DNA of 64,000 bases from an uncultured Mediterranea sp. (GTDB lineage Bacteria > Bacteroidota > Bacteroidia > Bacteroidales > Bacteroidaceae), in contig CALZEQ010000007.1 of assembly GCA_945641355.1 (NCBI GenBank), positions 25,170-89,169 of the forward strand, read 5' to 3'. Position 1 is the stretch's first letter. Every line of letters begins with the position of its first letter. Shown here piece by piece: positions 1 to 10,621 of the stretch. Under the pieces are notes generated by a model that saw nothing but the letters and a program-made list of their open reading frames with translations, ran no database searches and was not told the origin of the DNA. A program made the position numbers and the translations under genes.

Positions 1-1
1 C

Positions 2-100
2 TTGCTGGAGGCCGGTTTCTCTGAAGAAGAGATTGCCAAGATTTGGGGTGGCAACTTCTTGCGCGTTTTGCGTCAAGTACAGGAAAATTGCCGTTTTTGA
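2..100 (+). CDS. C-terminal fragment of a probable membrane (renal-type) dipeptidase, cut by window edge
   Basis: Open frame LLEAGFSEEEIAKIWGGNFLRVLRQVQENCRF* resembles the C-terminus of M19 dipeptidases (IWGGNFLRV). Confidence 0.55.
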   Translation: MLEAGFSEEEIAKIWGGNFLRVLRQVQENCRF

Positions 101-260
101 TTGAAAAAACGGCAATTTGAATGAAAAGACTCCCCCTTTTGACCTATTTATAGCCATTCCTTTTAACTTTTTCACCTACCTTTGCATCGGTGGCAGTACC
201 GGCATACGGATGGGACTGCCGCTGTGTGAAGAGTGACCAAGTATTAACTAATACCATATA

Positions 261-2690
261 ATGACGACAATGAAGAGAACATTGCTTTATACACTTCTCC
301 TGTCAGCTGGCTGGGGCATCACTGCTGCCACCGCCGCAGTGCGACAGGAGCGTGTAGCGACCCCGATGGAGCATCCTGCTTCCATGCAGCCGTCGGCTTC
401 TGCTGATTCAGGAGACTTTACTGTAGGAAAGGCTACCTTCCTGCTGAACGGGCAACCGTTCGTGGTGAAAGCTGCCGAGTTGCATTACCCCCGCATTCCC
501 AAGCCCTATTGGGACCAGCGCATCAAGCTCTGCAAGGCATTGGGCATGAATACCATCTGCCTTTATGTGTTCTGGAACGCACACGAGCAGCGTCCGGGCG
601 AGTTTGACTTTATCGGTCAGAACGATCTGGCCGCCTTCTGCCGCCTCTGTCAGGCGAACGGGATGTACGTCATCCTGCGTCCGGGTCCATACGTGTGTGC
701 CGAGTGGGAGATGGGTGGCCTTCCTTGGTGGTTGTTGAAGAAGAAGGATATCCGTCTGCGCGAGGACGATCCCTATTTCCTGGAGCGGGTAGGCCTCTTC
801 GAGAAGGCCGTGGCCGAACAGGTCGGTTCACTGACCATCCAGAACGGTGGCCCCATCATCATGGTTCAGGTAGAAAACGAATATGGCTCATACGGCGAGA
901 GCAAGCCCTACGTGTCGCAGGTGCGCGACATGTTGCGTCCGCTCTATCCAGGTACCACCCTGTTTCAGTGCGACTGGTCGTCCAACTTCACCCTGAACGG
1001 TCTTGATGACTTGGTATGGACCATGAACTTCGGTACTGGTGCCAACATCGACCAGCAGTTTGCCCGTCTCAAGGAACTGCGTCCCGATAGTCCACTGATG
1101 TGTAGCGAGTTCTGGAGCGGTTGGTTCGACAAGTGGGGAGCCAACCACGAGACCCGTCCGGCCGAAGATATGATAGCCGGCATTGATGAAATGCTCTCCA
1201 AGGACATCTCCTTCAGCCTCTATATGACTCACGGAGGAACCAACTGGGGACATTGGGCGGGTGCCAACTCGCCTGGTTTCGCTCCCGATGTCACCTCGTA
1301 CGACTACGACGCACCCATCAGCGAGTCCGGCCAGACGACCCCCAAGTATTGGCAGCTGCGCAAGACGCTGGCCAAGTACATGGACGGTCGGAAGCAGGCA
1401 CCTGTGCCAGCTCTGTATAAGCCGGTAGCTGTACCTGCCTTTCGCTTCACAGAGATGGCCCCGCTGTTTGACAACCTGCCTGCTGCCCGCCGTGATGCCC
1501 GCATCCGCACCATGGAGGATTACGACCAGGGCTTTGGTAGTATCCTCTATCGCACCACTTTGCCCGAGCTCACCGCTCCCTCGCTGCTGACGGTGAACGA
1601 GGCGCACGACTACGCCCAGGTGTTTGTAGATGGACAGTATATCGGCAAGCTGGACCGCCGCAACGGCGAGAAGCAGCTCAAGTTGCCTGCCTGTCCGAAG
1701 GGTGCTCGTCTGGACATCTTGGTAGAGGCGATGGGACGCATCAACTTTGGCCGCGCCATCAAGGACTACAAAGGCATTACCGACCGTGTAGAGATCTCCA
1801 TCAACGTGGATGATATCCATACCTTTGTCTGCAACCTCCAGAACTGGGAGGTCTACAATCTGGAGGATACCTACGAGTTCTATCAGGGCATGAAGTTCCG
1901 TCCCATCGAGTCGCTGACCGATGCCAAGGGACAACGCATCCCCGGTTGTTATCGCGCCACCTTCCAGGTGAAGAAGCCGGGCGATACCTTCCTCAATTTC
2001 GAGACGTGGGGCAAGGGCTTGGTCTATGTCAACGGATATGCTTTGGGCCGCATCTGGGAGATAGGGCCGCAGCAGACCCTCTATGTGCCGGGCTGCTGGT
2101 TGAAGAAGGGCGAAAACGAGATTCTGGTCTTCGACATCGTAGGTCCCAAGGAGGCTCGTTCTGAAGGACTGACCGCTCCGCTGCTGGACCAGCTGCTGGT
2201 GAGCAAGCCGCTGCTGCACCGTGGTGAGGGCGAATCTCTGCAGCTGGCCGATGAAAAGCCACTGATGGCCGGCAGTTTCCAGCCCGGCAACGGATGGCAG
2301 GAGGTGAAGTTCGACCAGCCTGTCAGCGGACGCTATGTATGCCTGGAGGCACTGAATGCCCACGACGGCAACGACCGTGCCTGCATCGCCGAACTCTATC
2401 TGCTCAATCAAGACGGAGAACGCCTCTCGCGCGAACCGTGGACGGTGAAGTATGCCGACAGCGAGGACGTGGCTCGTAGCAACCGCTCGGCCGACAAGCT
2501 GTTCGACCTGCAGGAGTCCACCTTCTGGGGCACCGTCAAGGGTACGCCTTTCCCCCATGCCGTGGTCATCGACCTGGGTGCCGAGCACACCCTGACCGGT
2601 CTGCAGTACCTGCCTCGCATGGAGAGTGAGGTGCCGGGTGCTGTCAAGGACTTCCGCATTTATGTGAAGCGTACACCTTTCCGCTACTGA
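261..2690 (+). CDS. GH35 beta-galactosidase with C-terminal discoidin-like domain
   Basis: 809 aa, signal peptide; FLLNGQPFVVKAAELHYPRIP, GPYVCAEWEMGGLPWWL, QVENEYGSYG and SEFWSGWFDKWG motifs of GH35. Confidence 0.93.
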   Translation: MTTMKRTLLYTLLLSAGWGITAATAAVRQERVATPMEHPASMQPSASADSGDFTVGKATFLLNGQPFVVKAAELHYPRIPKPYWDQRIKLCKALGMNTICLYVFWNAHEQRPGEFDFIGQNDLAAFCRLCQANGMYVILRPGPYVCAEWEMGGLPWWLLKKKDIRLREDDPYFLERVGLFEKAVAEQVGSLTIQNGGPIIMVQVENEYGSYGESKPYVSQVRDMLRPLYPGTTLFQCDWSSNFTLNGLDDLVWTMNFGTGANIDQQFARLKELRPDSPLMCSEFWSGWFDKWGANHETRPAEDMIAGIDEMLSKDISFSLYMTHGGTNWGHWAGANSPGFAPDVTSYDYDAPISESGQTTPKYWQLRKTLAKYMDGRKQAPVPALYKPVAVPAFRFTEMAPLFDNLPAARRDARIRTMEDYDQGFGSILYRTTLPELTAPSLLTVNEAHDYAQVFVDGQYIGKLDRRNGEKQLKLPACPKGARLDILVEAMGRINFGRAIKDYKGITDRVEISINVDDIHTFVCNLQNWEVYNLEDTYEFYQGMKFRPIESLTDAKGQRIPGCYRATFQVKKPGDTFLNFETWGKGLVYVNGYALGRIWEIGPQQTLYVPGCWLKKGENEILVFDIVGPKEARSEGLTAPLLDQLLVSKPLLHRGEGESLQLADEKPLMAGSFQPGNGWQEVKFDQPVSGRYVCLEALNAHDGNDRACIAELYLLNQDGERLSREPWTVKYADSEDVARSNRSADKLFDLQESTFWGTVKGTPFPHAVVIDLGAEHTLTGLQYLPRMESEVPGAVKDFRIYVKRTPFRY

Positions 2691-2721
2691 CGACGTAGCA
2701 TATTTGTTTGTTTTGTTTCAG

Positions 2722-2775
2722 TCCCCGCTGCATTGCACACCTTCGGCAGGTCATGCAAGGAAGCGGGGCTTTTTT
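2722..2775 (+). terminator. Rho-independent terminator after the GH35 gene
   Basis: ccccgct ... agcgggg stem with inner ttgca/tgcaa pairing, followed by cttttttg. Confidence 0.7.
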
Positions 2776-2808
2776 GTCGTCATCCGCTCATTTTTATGCG
2801 TATAGTAG

Positions 2809-2838
2809 TTTGCTTTTAAGAAAATTAGTATATCTTTG
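2809..2838 (+). promoter_or_regulatory. Bacteroidetes-type promoter (TTTG - 18 nt - TATCTTTG) for the kinase pair
   Basis: TTTG at 2809-2812 and TATCTTTG at 2831-2838, 32 nt before ATG 2870. Confidence 0.6.
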
Positions 2839-2869
2839 CTCCCGATAACGATATTACTATGCTGCATAT

Positions 2870-3937
2870 ATGAAACATCTTTTCCTGACCATCTTCCTTC
2901 AGCTCTTCTGGATGGGGCCGCTACGGGCCCAGACGGTTGACCCGGCCCAACTGGAGTGCGAACGGTTTCAGGCGGAGTATGAGAAGCTGGCGATTACGAG
3001 TCCGCAAAGCTACATCGCGCAGAAGAATATGCAGCGTGCCTTGCACGAGGTGAATGCCCTCCGTCTGGAGGCCCAGCGGCAGGAGAATCGCTTGTTGCTC
3101 TACCATGTGGCAGGTGGCGTGGCACTGCTGCTGCTATCTGGGTGGACAACCTATCGCATGAGACGGCGGATTGGCTTTCTGAGGGCTTCTGAAAAGGAGC
3201 TGGAGGCGGCGGTGAGCCAGGCCAAACACTCCATCCACGTCAAGAATCTCTTCCTCTCCAACATGAGCCATGAGATACGTACCCCCTTGAATGCACTTTC
3301 GGGTTTCTCCTCCATCCTGACCAGCAGTCAGATAGACGGAGCGACCCGCACCCTCTGCAACGAAATCATCCAGCAAAATTCCGACCTCCTGCTCAAGCTG
3401 ATAGACGATGTGGTAGACCTCTCCAGCATGGAGAAAGGAATCCTTCAGTTCCGCTATGCCGATGTAGAGGTGGTCTCCGTTTGCTGCAAGGTGACAGAGA
3501 CCGTGGAGCGCATCAAGCAGACGGAGGCTGCCGTTGTCTTCGATTCTGCGCTGGACAGCCTGATCCTGCATACCGATGAAGCCCGCCTGCAGCAGCTGCT
3601 CATCAACTTGCTTATCAATGCCACCAAGTTCACCTCCGAGGGTAGCATTCGCCTGACGCTGGAGGTGAAGGAGGGAATGGCCTGCTTTGCCGTCACCGAT
3701 ACAGGATGCGGTATTGCTCCCGAGGAGCAGCAGAAGGTGTTCAACCGTTTCGAGACGCTGAACCACTCCACCAAGGGCACAGGGCTGGGCCTCTCTATCG
3801 CACGGCTCATTGTAGAGAAGATGGGAGGCACCATCTGGGTAGACCCCACCTATACGGACGGCGCACGCTTCTGCTTTACCCACCCCTTGCCGCCGGATGC
3901 AGTCGAGGGCGCGGACAGAAAGGAGGTGGCAGTATGA
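2870..3937 (+). CDS. Sensor histidine kinase (intact HisKA/HATPase)
   Basis: Signal peptide/TM; H-box SHEIRTPLNALSGFSS, N-box LLINLLINATKFT, DTGCGI and GTGLGLSIARLIVEKMGG. Confidence 0.9.
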   Translation: MKHLFLTIFLQLFWMGPLRAQTVDPAQLECERFQAEYEKLAITSPQSYIAQKNMQRALHEVNALRLEAQRQENRLLLYHVAGGVALLLLSGWTTYRMRRRIGFLRASEKELEAAVSQAKHSIHVKNLFLSNMSHEIRTPLNALSGFSSILTSSQIDGATRTLCNEIIQQNSDLLLKLIDDVVDLSSMEKGILQFRYADVEVVSVCCKVTETVERIKQTEAAVVFDSALDSLILHTDEARLQQLLINLLINATKFTSEGSIRLTLEVKEGMACFAVTDTGCGIAPEEQQKVFNRFETLNHSTKGTGLGLSIARLIVEKMGGTIWVDPTYTDGARFCFTHPLPPDAVEGADRKEVAV

Positions 3938-5898
3938 GACGTTGGTTGACCACTCTGCTGACGGCCTGCCTGCTCTGTCTGACGGGCGGAGAAACGGCGC
4001 GGGCTACCGGGGACGACAGCCTGACGGACAGCCTGCTGCGCCGCGCCGACAGCCTTCCTATGGGTATGGAGCGGATGGAGGTGCTGCGCAAGCTGGTGCG
4101 TGCCACGCAGATGACGGCTCAGGGCATCGACTATGCCCGGCGGATGTTCCGCGAAGCCGAGGCCTTGCACCACGACAGCCTGACCGCCTACAGCGCCACA
4201 CTGATAGCCAACCATTTCTTTGCTCAGAAGGAGCGTGACATCGACTCGCTGACTTACTGGACGGCATACGCCCTGCCCATCGCCAAGCGATGCAAGTATT
4301 GGAACATGTACTTCTTGCTGCACAAGACGAGGGTGCAGACCTACCTCTATACCGAGCACTACGAGCACGCCCTGCAGGCGGCCGACGAGATGCTGCGCGA
4401 GGCCAAGGTGGTGGGCAATGCCGACGGACAGCTCATCGCCTACAGCTGCATTGCCAACTCTTATCAGAGCACCAAGCGCTTCAAGGAGACCTACGACGTG
4501 CTGATGCAGGCCTATCGCCTGTTCGACCAGCCGTTGCAGACGGCCAACAAGATTACCCTCCTCAAGCAGATACTCTATTACCTGGACGTGGTTCACCGCT
4601 ATAGCGAGATGCAACCCTATCTGGAGCAGATGGAGCGGCAGCTCCACCATATGCTGGCGTTGCATCCCATGATGGCCCGTGCGCTGAACGACTACTTCAT
4701 GATGCTGGAGTGCTTCTCGGTACAATACTACGCGCACTCCGAGCAGAGGGAATTGGCCGAGGAACACATCCGCAGAGCGCAACAATACAAGGGGTCGCTG
4801 AACTTCGAGTCCTACTACCTTATCTATGCCAACGCGCTCTCCACCTACTACGTGCTGTGTAACGACTACAACCGTGCGCTGGCTCTGAACGACTCGGCTC
4901 TGGCGCGCGTCAATCGCAACGGTTCTTTGGGCAGCCGCAACATCTACTATCTGGAGCAGCGGGCAGGTATCCTCTATTCCAAGGGCGACTACGAGGCGGC
5001 TTTGGCCGTCTATCGTGAAGCTAAGGTACAGATTGACTCCCTCTCGCGGCTCATCTCGGATGCGCAGTTGGAGGAGATACACGCACTTTACCGTCTGGAC
5101 GATTTACAGATGGAGCAGCGGGCCAAGGAGCGGCATGCGCTGCTGCTGATGCTGGGACTGCTGCTGATGATGATAGCTATGGCCGTGCTGGGGTTGCTCC
5201 ATCGGAGCTTTGTACAGCGCCGCCTCCACAGGTCTCAGCAGGAACTGCAGCAGGCCAAGTCCGTTACCGAAAAGACCAACGATGACAAGCACCGTTTCTT
5301 GGCCACCATGAGCCATGCCATCCGCGTACCTCTCCATTCGGTGGTAGGCTTCTCGCAGATGCTGGCTACCGATGATACCCTGACCGAGGAGCAGCGCACG
5401 GAGTATGGAGCTATTGTACAGCACGATACGGAGAAACTCCTTTTTCTGGTGAACAGCATCCTGGATCTCTCGCGCTTAGAGGCGGGCATGACCAAGTGGC
5501 AGCTGACTGAGGCCGATTTGGTGCAGGTATGTCGTGATGCCCTGAATAGCGTGCAGCTCGCCCATCCCCGCTGGCAGATGGAGGCTTGCATTTCCGACAC
5601 GGCCTTCATGCTTCAGGCCGACGCGGCCCGTCTGATGCAGGTGATCGTCAGTATGCTGGCTGGTGTGGTCACCACCCCGCTAAGAGATGACGAGCTGGTC
5701 AGCCTTCAGATTTCCGTTGCTGGCGGGTTCCTTCAGGGAATCGTGGAGCACAGCCCCTTGGCCGACCCCACACGTCAGACGCAGGAGAGCCATTTGCGCC
5801 ACGATGTCAACCGCCTGACCCTTCAACATTTTGGTGGCAGCTACCAGGTGGATGAGGAGCAGGGTAGCATACGATTCAGTGTGGGTGTGCAGGGCTGA
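3934..5898 (+). CDS. TPR-containing histidine-kinase-like protein with degenerate ATPase domain
   Basis: ATG at 3934 overlaps the upstream stop (ATGA). Periplasmic TPR-like region, TM, HisKA-like SHAIRVPLHSVVGFSQML; C-terminal domain lacks clear N/G1/G2 boxes. The ORF track start at 3706 is an upstream extension. Confidence 0.85.
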   Translation: MRRWLTTLLTACLLCLTGGETARATGDDSLTDSLLRRADSLPMGMERMEVLRKLVRATQMTAQGIDYARRMFREAEALHHDSLTAYSATLIANHFFAQKERDIDSLTYWTAYALPIAKRCKYWNMYFLLHKTRVQTYLYTEHYEHALQAADEMLREAKVVGNADGQLIAYSCIANSYQSTKRFKETYDVLMQAYRLFDQPLQTANKITLLKQILYYLDVVHRYSEMQPYLEQMERQLHHMLALHPMMARALNDYFMMLECFSVQYYAHSEQRELAEEHIRRAQQYKGSLNFESYYLIYANALSTYYVLCNDYNRALALNDSALARVNRNGSLGSRNIYYLEQRAGILYSKGDYEAALAVYREAKVQIDSLSRLISDAQLEEIHALYRLDDLQMEQRAKERHALLLMLGLLLMMIAMAVLGLLHRSFVQRRLHRSQQELQQAKSVTEKTNDDKHRFLATMSHAIRVPLHSVVGFSQMLATDDTLTEEQRTEYGAIVQHDTEKLLFLVNSILDLSRLEAGMTKWQLTEADLVQVCRDALNSVQLAHPRWQMEACISDTAFMLQADAARLMQVIVSMLAGVVTTPLRDDELVSLQISVAGGFLQGIVEHSPLADPTRQTQESHLRHDVNRLTLQHFGGSYQVDEEQGSIRFSVGVQG

Positions 5899-6100
5899 GA
5901 ACTCACATATAGAAACCGCATTTGGTATGCCTTCTCGTGTTTATATCTCCTTTCAGTCGTATACTTAGATACATTCAGTCATATCCTGGGGATATGACTG
6001 ATGCAAGCTCTGGGGTGTATCATACATCATTCAGGGCGGATTTGTGTATCCACCCTGAATGAAACTCCTCTATGTTGCGGCGAATCCGCCACGTGAATGG

Positions 6101-7459
6101 CTAATAGTTCAGGTGGAAGGTGACCACCGCCTCGATGCCCTTACGGATGATCTCCAAAGGGATATTTTCGTTGGGCGAATGAATGGCGTTCGACTCCAGT
6201 CCGAATCCCATAAGAACGGTCTTGATGCCCAGCACCTGTTCGAAGGTAGAGATGATGGGGATGCTGCCGCCACGGCGTACAGCCAGCGGTTTCTTACCGA
6301 ATGCCTGCTCGAAGCCCTTCTCGGCAGCCTGGTAGGCCGGCAGCGAGATGGGGCACACATAGCCCTGTCCTCCGTGCATGGGCGTGACCTTCACCTGTAC
6401 GGTGTCGGGTGCCAGCGTCAGGATGTAGTCGGCAAACAGCCGGGATATCTTGTGGTGGTCCTGGTGCGGCACCAGCCGGCAGGAGACCTTGGCCGTCGCC
6501 TTGCTGGGCAGCACCGTCTTGGAGCCTTCGCCGGTATAGCCTCCCCAGATGCCGCATACGTCGAATGACGGACGGCAACTGTTGCGCTCCAGCGTGCTGT
6601 AGCCCTTCTCGCCGAACAGTGCCTTCACACCGATGGCCTGCTTGTACTTCTCCTCGTCAAAGGGGATGCTGGCTATCATCTTCCGTTCGGCTTGCGGTAC
6701 CTCCTCTACATCGTCGTAGAAGCCGGGCACGGTGATGCGTCCGTCCGTGTCTACAATGCGGCTCAGCATCTGGCAAAGCACGTTGATGGGATTGGCTACG
6801 GCACCTCCGAAGTGTCCGCTGTGCAGGTCGCGGTTGGGGCCGGTCACCTCTATCTCCCAGTAGGCCAGTCCGCGCAGTCCCGTGGTGAGCGATGGCAGGT
6901 CGATGCCCAGCATACTGGTGTCCGATACCAGGATGACGTCGGCCTTCAGCAGCTCCTTGTGCGTCTGGCAGAACGCCTCTAAGCTGGGAGAACCTATCTC
7001 TTCCTCGCCCTCGAAGATGAACTTCACGTTGTTGCGCAGCAGTCCCTCCTTCACTAAGTATTCGAAGGCTTTCACCTGGATGAACGATTGTCCCTTGTCA
7101 TCGTCGGCTCCACGTGCCCAGATGTGTCCGTCGCGCACCTCGGGCTCGAAGGGGTCGCTCTTCCAGAGTTCCAGCGGTTCGGCCGGCATCACGTCGTAGT
7201 GGGCATATATCAGGATGGTCTTGGCGGCAGGGTCTACCGTCTTCTGGGCAAACACAATCGGGTTGCCTGCTGACGGCATCACATGTGCCTCGTCGGCACC
7301 GGCTGCCAGCAGCAGTTGTCTCCATCGCTCGGCGCAGGCGCGGATGTCGTCGGCATGTTTTTCGGGTTGTGCACTGATGCTGGGTATGCGTATCAGGCTG
7401 AACAGCTCCTCCAGCATTTGCGGTTCATGGTCCGCGATGTAGGTTCGTATATCCTTCAT
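6101..7459 (-). CDS. M20 family dipeptidase
   Basis: 452 aa; YAHYDVMPAEPLELWKSDPFEPEVRDGHIWARGADDDKGQ and FEGEEEIGSPSLE motifs. Confidence 0.92.
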   Translation of the reverse strand: MKDIRTYIADHEPQMLEELFSLIRIPSISAQPEKHADDIRACAERWRQLLLAAGADEAHVMPSAGNPIVFAQKTVDPAAKTILIYAHYDVMPAEPLELWKSDPFEPEVRDGHIWARGADDDKGQSFIQVKAFEYLVKEGLLRNNVKFIFEGEEEIGSPSLEAFCQTHKELLKADVILVSDTSMLGIDLPSLTTGLRGLAYWEIEVTGPNRDLHSGHFGGAVANPINVLCQMLSRIVDTDGRITVPGFYDDVEEVPQAERKMIASIPFDEEKYKQAIGVKALFGEKGYSTLERNSCRPSFDVCGIWGGYTGEGSKTVLPSKATAKVSCRLVPHQDHHKISRLFADYILTLAPDTVQVKVTPMHGGQGYVCPISLPAYQAAEKGFEQAFGKKPLAVRRGGSIPIISTFEQVLGIKTVLMGFGLESNAIHSPNENIPLEIIRKGIEAVVTFHLNY

Positions 7460-7503
7460 GATTGATATGGGGTTAGGTTGGTTGATAATATACAGTCAGC
7501 TTT

Positions 7504-8580
7504 TTACAGTTGCGTGGTACGCCCTATCAGGTAGTAGTCCAGCAACGTCATGGCGGCCATGGCCTCTACGATGGGTACGGCACGCGGCAGCACGCAGGGG
7601 TCGTGCCGTCCCCGGGCTTTCAGCGTGGTCTCTTCGCCGTGGATGTCCACCGTCTGTTGCTCCCTCAGCAGGGTGGCTACCGGCTTGAAGCCCACGCGGA
7701 AGCAGATGTCTTGTCCGTTGCTGATGCCTCCCTGTATGCCTCCCGAGTGGTTGGTGCGGGTGCCAATGCGGCCGTCTTGGTTGCAGAACAGGTCGTTTTG
7801 TTCCGATCCCCTCATCTCCAGTCCGCCGAATCCGTCGCCATATTCAAAGGCTTTGGCGGCATTGATGCTCAGCATGGCCGCTCCCAGTGCAGCGTGCAGT
7901 TTGCCGAACACCGGCTGGCCGATGCCTGCAGGACAGCCGCGGACGATGCACGTCACCACGCCGCCGATGGTGTCACCCTCTCCCTTGATGCGGGCTATCA
8001 GCTCCTCCATCTCGCGTGCCTTCTGCGGGTCGGGGCAGCGCACGGGGTTGCTCTCGATGAGGCTGAGGTCATACCGATGGTAGTCCTGCTCCAGCCGGAT
8101 GGGACCCACCTGCGAGGTATAGGCGGTGATGTCGATGCCCAGCTGCCTCAGTGCCAGCTTGGCCAGCGCACCGCCCACTACGCGGGCTATGGTTTCGCGG
8201 GCCGACGAGCGTCCGCCTCCCCGATGGTCGCGGATGCCGTACTTGGTCAGGTAGGTAAAGTCGGCGTGCGAGGGGCGGAAAACGTCGCGCAGGTTGTTGT
8301 AGTCGTCAGAGTGCTGGTTCTCGTTCCATACCACGAAGCCGATGGGGCACCCCGTTGACCTGCCTTCAAAGATGCCGGAGAGGAACTCTACTTTGTCACC
8401 CTCCTTGCGGGCCGTGGTGATGGCCGACTGGCCGGGACGGCGGCGGTCCAGCTCTGCCTGAATGAACTCCATGTCGATGAGGATGCCGGCAGGAAATCCG
8501 TCAACGACCCCTCCGATGCCTCTGCCGTGCGATTCGCCGAAGCTGGTCAGCCGGAAGATGTTTCCAAATGAATTGAACAT
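7504..8580 (-). CDS. aroC: Chorismate synthase
   Basis: [72 protein letters not shown]. Confidence 0.97.
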   Translation of the reverse strand: MFNSFGNIFRLTSFGESHGRGIGGVVDGFPAGILIDMEFIQAELDRRRPGQSAITTARKEGDKVEFLSGIFEGRSTGCPIGFVVWNENQHSDDYNNLRDVFRPSHADFTYLTKYGIRDHRGGGRSSARETIARVVGGALAKLALRQLGIDITAYTSQVGPIRLEQDYHRYDLSLIESNPVRCPDPQKAREMEELIARIKGEGDTIGGVVTCIVRGCPAGIGQPVFGKLHAALGAAMLSINAAKAFEYGDGFGGLEMRGSEQNDLFCNQDGRIGTRTNHSGGIQGGISNGQDICFRVGFKPVATLLREQQTVDIHGEETTLKARGRHDPCVLPRAVPIVEAMAAMTLLDYYLIGRTTQL

Positions 8581-8872
8581 ATACGATGGTTTGAATGGTT
8601 ATCTTAACGTTGTCTCTTTAATCTGGCTCAAAAGTACGCCTTTTTTCGTAAACCCACATGATGCCTTTCCGAAAAAATGGTGCAATGGGACAGACTTTCT
8701 TAAATATAGTACACGATTATTGTAAAAATTAACTTGTGAATGTGTGCGAAAAGTCCGTAATTTGCATCAATTTTACGCCTCCCTTGTGAAGAAGGGGTGG
8801 TCGCAGAGCCCCGTTGAAAGAGAGGGCTTCTGATGAGATAGGCTATTTATTAACTAAACATTTTTAACGTGT

Positions 8873-10489
8873 ATGAAGAAGAAAAAGTTTTTTTATCTGT
8901 TTGCTCTCCTCTGTACGGTGAGCCTGCTGACGTTCACCGCTTGTAGCGACGACGAAGACGACATCTGGAAGCAGATTCCGCAGACCGAAATCTCCGGAGA
9001 ACAGGCTGTCATGACCCTCAATGGAGCTGAGATTACCGAAGGGGCCGTGCAGATGAAGGTGGAGAACGAGTCGATGGGCGAACTGACCCTGCGCAACATC
9101 ATCCCCAACTACGATGAACTGAAGGTGGCCGTCGAGCTGCAGAAGCAGGCCGACGAGTCGTTCTTGTTTGCCGGTACGGCCAGTGTGGTAGGCAACTATG
9201 TGATGACAAGAGAGGATATGTCCCTTCCCCCCTCACTGACCGTGGAGGTGAGCGGTACCATCTATCTGGACGGCAAGGTGACGGTCAACGTCAAGGCCGA
9301 TGGCGCGATACTTCATCTGGGTACCTATGCAGGCAGCACGCTGTCACTGAACTACAGCGGTTCGCTACTCATCGGCAAGACGGTAGTCTACAGCTTGCAG
9401 GAGGGCGTACCTGTGCTGACGCTGGTAGGCATCGTGCCGGGTGAACTGACGGTACCCCTCATCGGTGTGTACACCGAAAACGGATCCTTCCAGGGTGAGA
9501 CTGCTCTCAATGGCACAGCCGTAAAGGCAGAGGGAACTTTCCAGAACGGTGTATTGGTGCTGAATGTCAGCGTGAAGCTGTCAGAGGCTGCACAGGGCGG
9601 TCTGGCAGGCGAATGGCCGCTGGCTAAGACTATTGCTACTCCGTTGGACGAATGGGGATTCGAAATAGCTTATAACGACTACGCTCCGGTACGCATCATC
9701 TGGACACCAATTGATGAAACTGAGAAAAACGGACAGAACATATCCGCGCTTGGTACCTTGTTTGTTTCGCACCTGCTGGCCGAGGTCATCAACAGCATCA
9801 CGCTGACCGATGACGGTAACCTGACAGCCAGCTACTATCCCGAAATGATTACCGGTCAGGATGCCGAAGGCAACCCCCTGGATATGCAGACTTGGATGAT
9901 GAGCAAACTCGGAGCTTTGGAAACGGCTCCCGTTGAGCGCAAGTGGCTCACCTCACCCAAAAACCTGATGCACTGGTATGCCAAGGACGGACTGGTGTAC
10001 CTGATACCCAACCTGCCGCAAATCCTGATGCAGGCTGCTGCCGACAAGGGCGAATCCCTCGATATCGAAGCCATCATGGTCATCCTGCAGCAGGTGAACG
10101 AGATGGACGATGCTACGCTGGGTGCCACGCTGGCAGCTTTGGGACAGCAGATGGGTATCGATCCCGCTATCCTGCAAGCACTGGATGTGAAGCTGATTCG
10201 CGAGGTGCTGGGCTGGATGACTACCGGAGTGCCCTTGAAATACACCGTGACGGCCGAGGGTGCCATGCGTCTCTATGCCGACAAGGATATGGTCAGCCCC
10301 TTCATGCCAATTCTGCTCGCCTTCCTGCCGCAGTTGCAGGCTGCATTTGACGAGGCAGTCGCTGCCGACGAAACGGGTATGTTGCAGTTTGTTATGGCTA
10401 TGTTGGGTCTGGAGAAGTTTACCGACCTCAACGATGTGTGGTACAAGAATACCGACCAGTTTGCCGTAGGTCTGGGCTTCCAGCGATAA
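8873..10489 (+). CDS. DUF4925-like lipoprotein of unknown function
   Basis: Lipobox LLTFTACSDDEDD; beta-rich repeats resembling Bacteroides DUF4925 proteins. Confidence 0.7.
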   Translation: MKKKKFFYLFALLCTVSLLTFTACSDDEDDIWKQIPQTEISGEQAVMTLNGAEITEGAVQMKVENESMGELTLRNIIPNYDELKVAVELQKQADESFLFAGTASVVGNYVMTREDMSLPPSLTVEVSGTIYLDGKVTVNVKADGAILHLGTYAGSTLSLNYSGSLLIGKTVVYSLQEGVPVLTLVGIVPGELTVPLIGVYTENGSFQGETALNGTAVKAEGTFQNGVLVLNVSVKLSEAAQGGLAGEWPLAKTIATPLDEWGFEIAYNDYAPVRIIWTPIDETEKNGQNISALGTLFVSHLLAEVINSITLTDDGNLTASYYPEMITGQDAEGNPLDMQTWMMSKLGALETAPVERKWLTSPKNLMHWYAKDGLVYLIPNLPQILMQAAADKGESLDIEAIMVILQQVNEMDDATLGATLAALGQQMGIDPAILQALDVKLIREVLGWMTTGVPLKYTVTAEGAMRLYADKDMVSPFMPILLAFLPQLQAAFDEAVAADETGMLQFVMAMLGLEKFTDLNDVWYKNTDQFAVGLGFQR

Positions 10490-10507
10490 ACCGAATCAGA
10501 AGAAATG

Positions 10508-10559
10508 GATGCGGAGGATGTGCAAACGTCAGAATGGACGGAGCGCATCCTCCTTTTTT
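10508..10559 (+). terminator. Rho-independent terminator
   Basis: ggaggatg (10513-10520) pairs with catcctcc (10546-10553), followed by a T-run. Confidence 0.65.
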
Positions 10560-10621
10560 ATGCCGTTTTGCTTGGATAAACGGGAATTTATCCCTACTTT
10601 TGTGTCAAAATGTAAAATCCT

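Noticed and set aside
888-2588. 566-aa antisense ORF opposite the GH35 gene
   Set aside because: Low-complexity, shadow-ORF composition with no recognisable motif; the plus-strand GH35 is unambiguous. The same applies to long antisense ORFs at 3850-5082, 10529-11854, 32675-33922 and 42262-43362.
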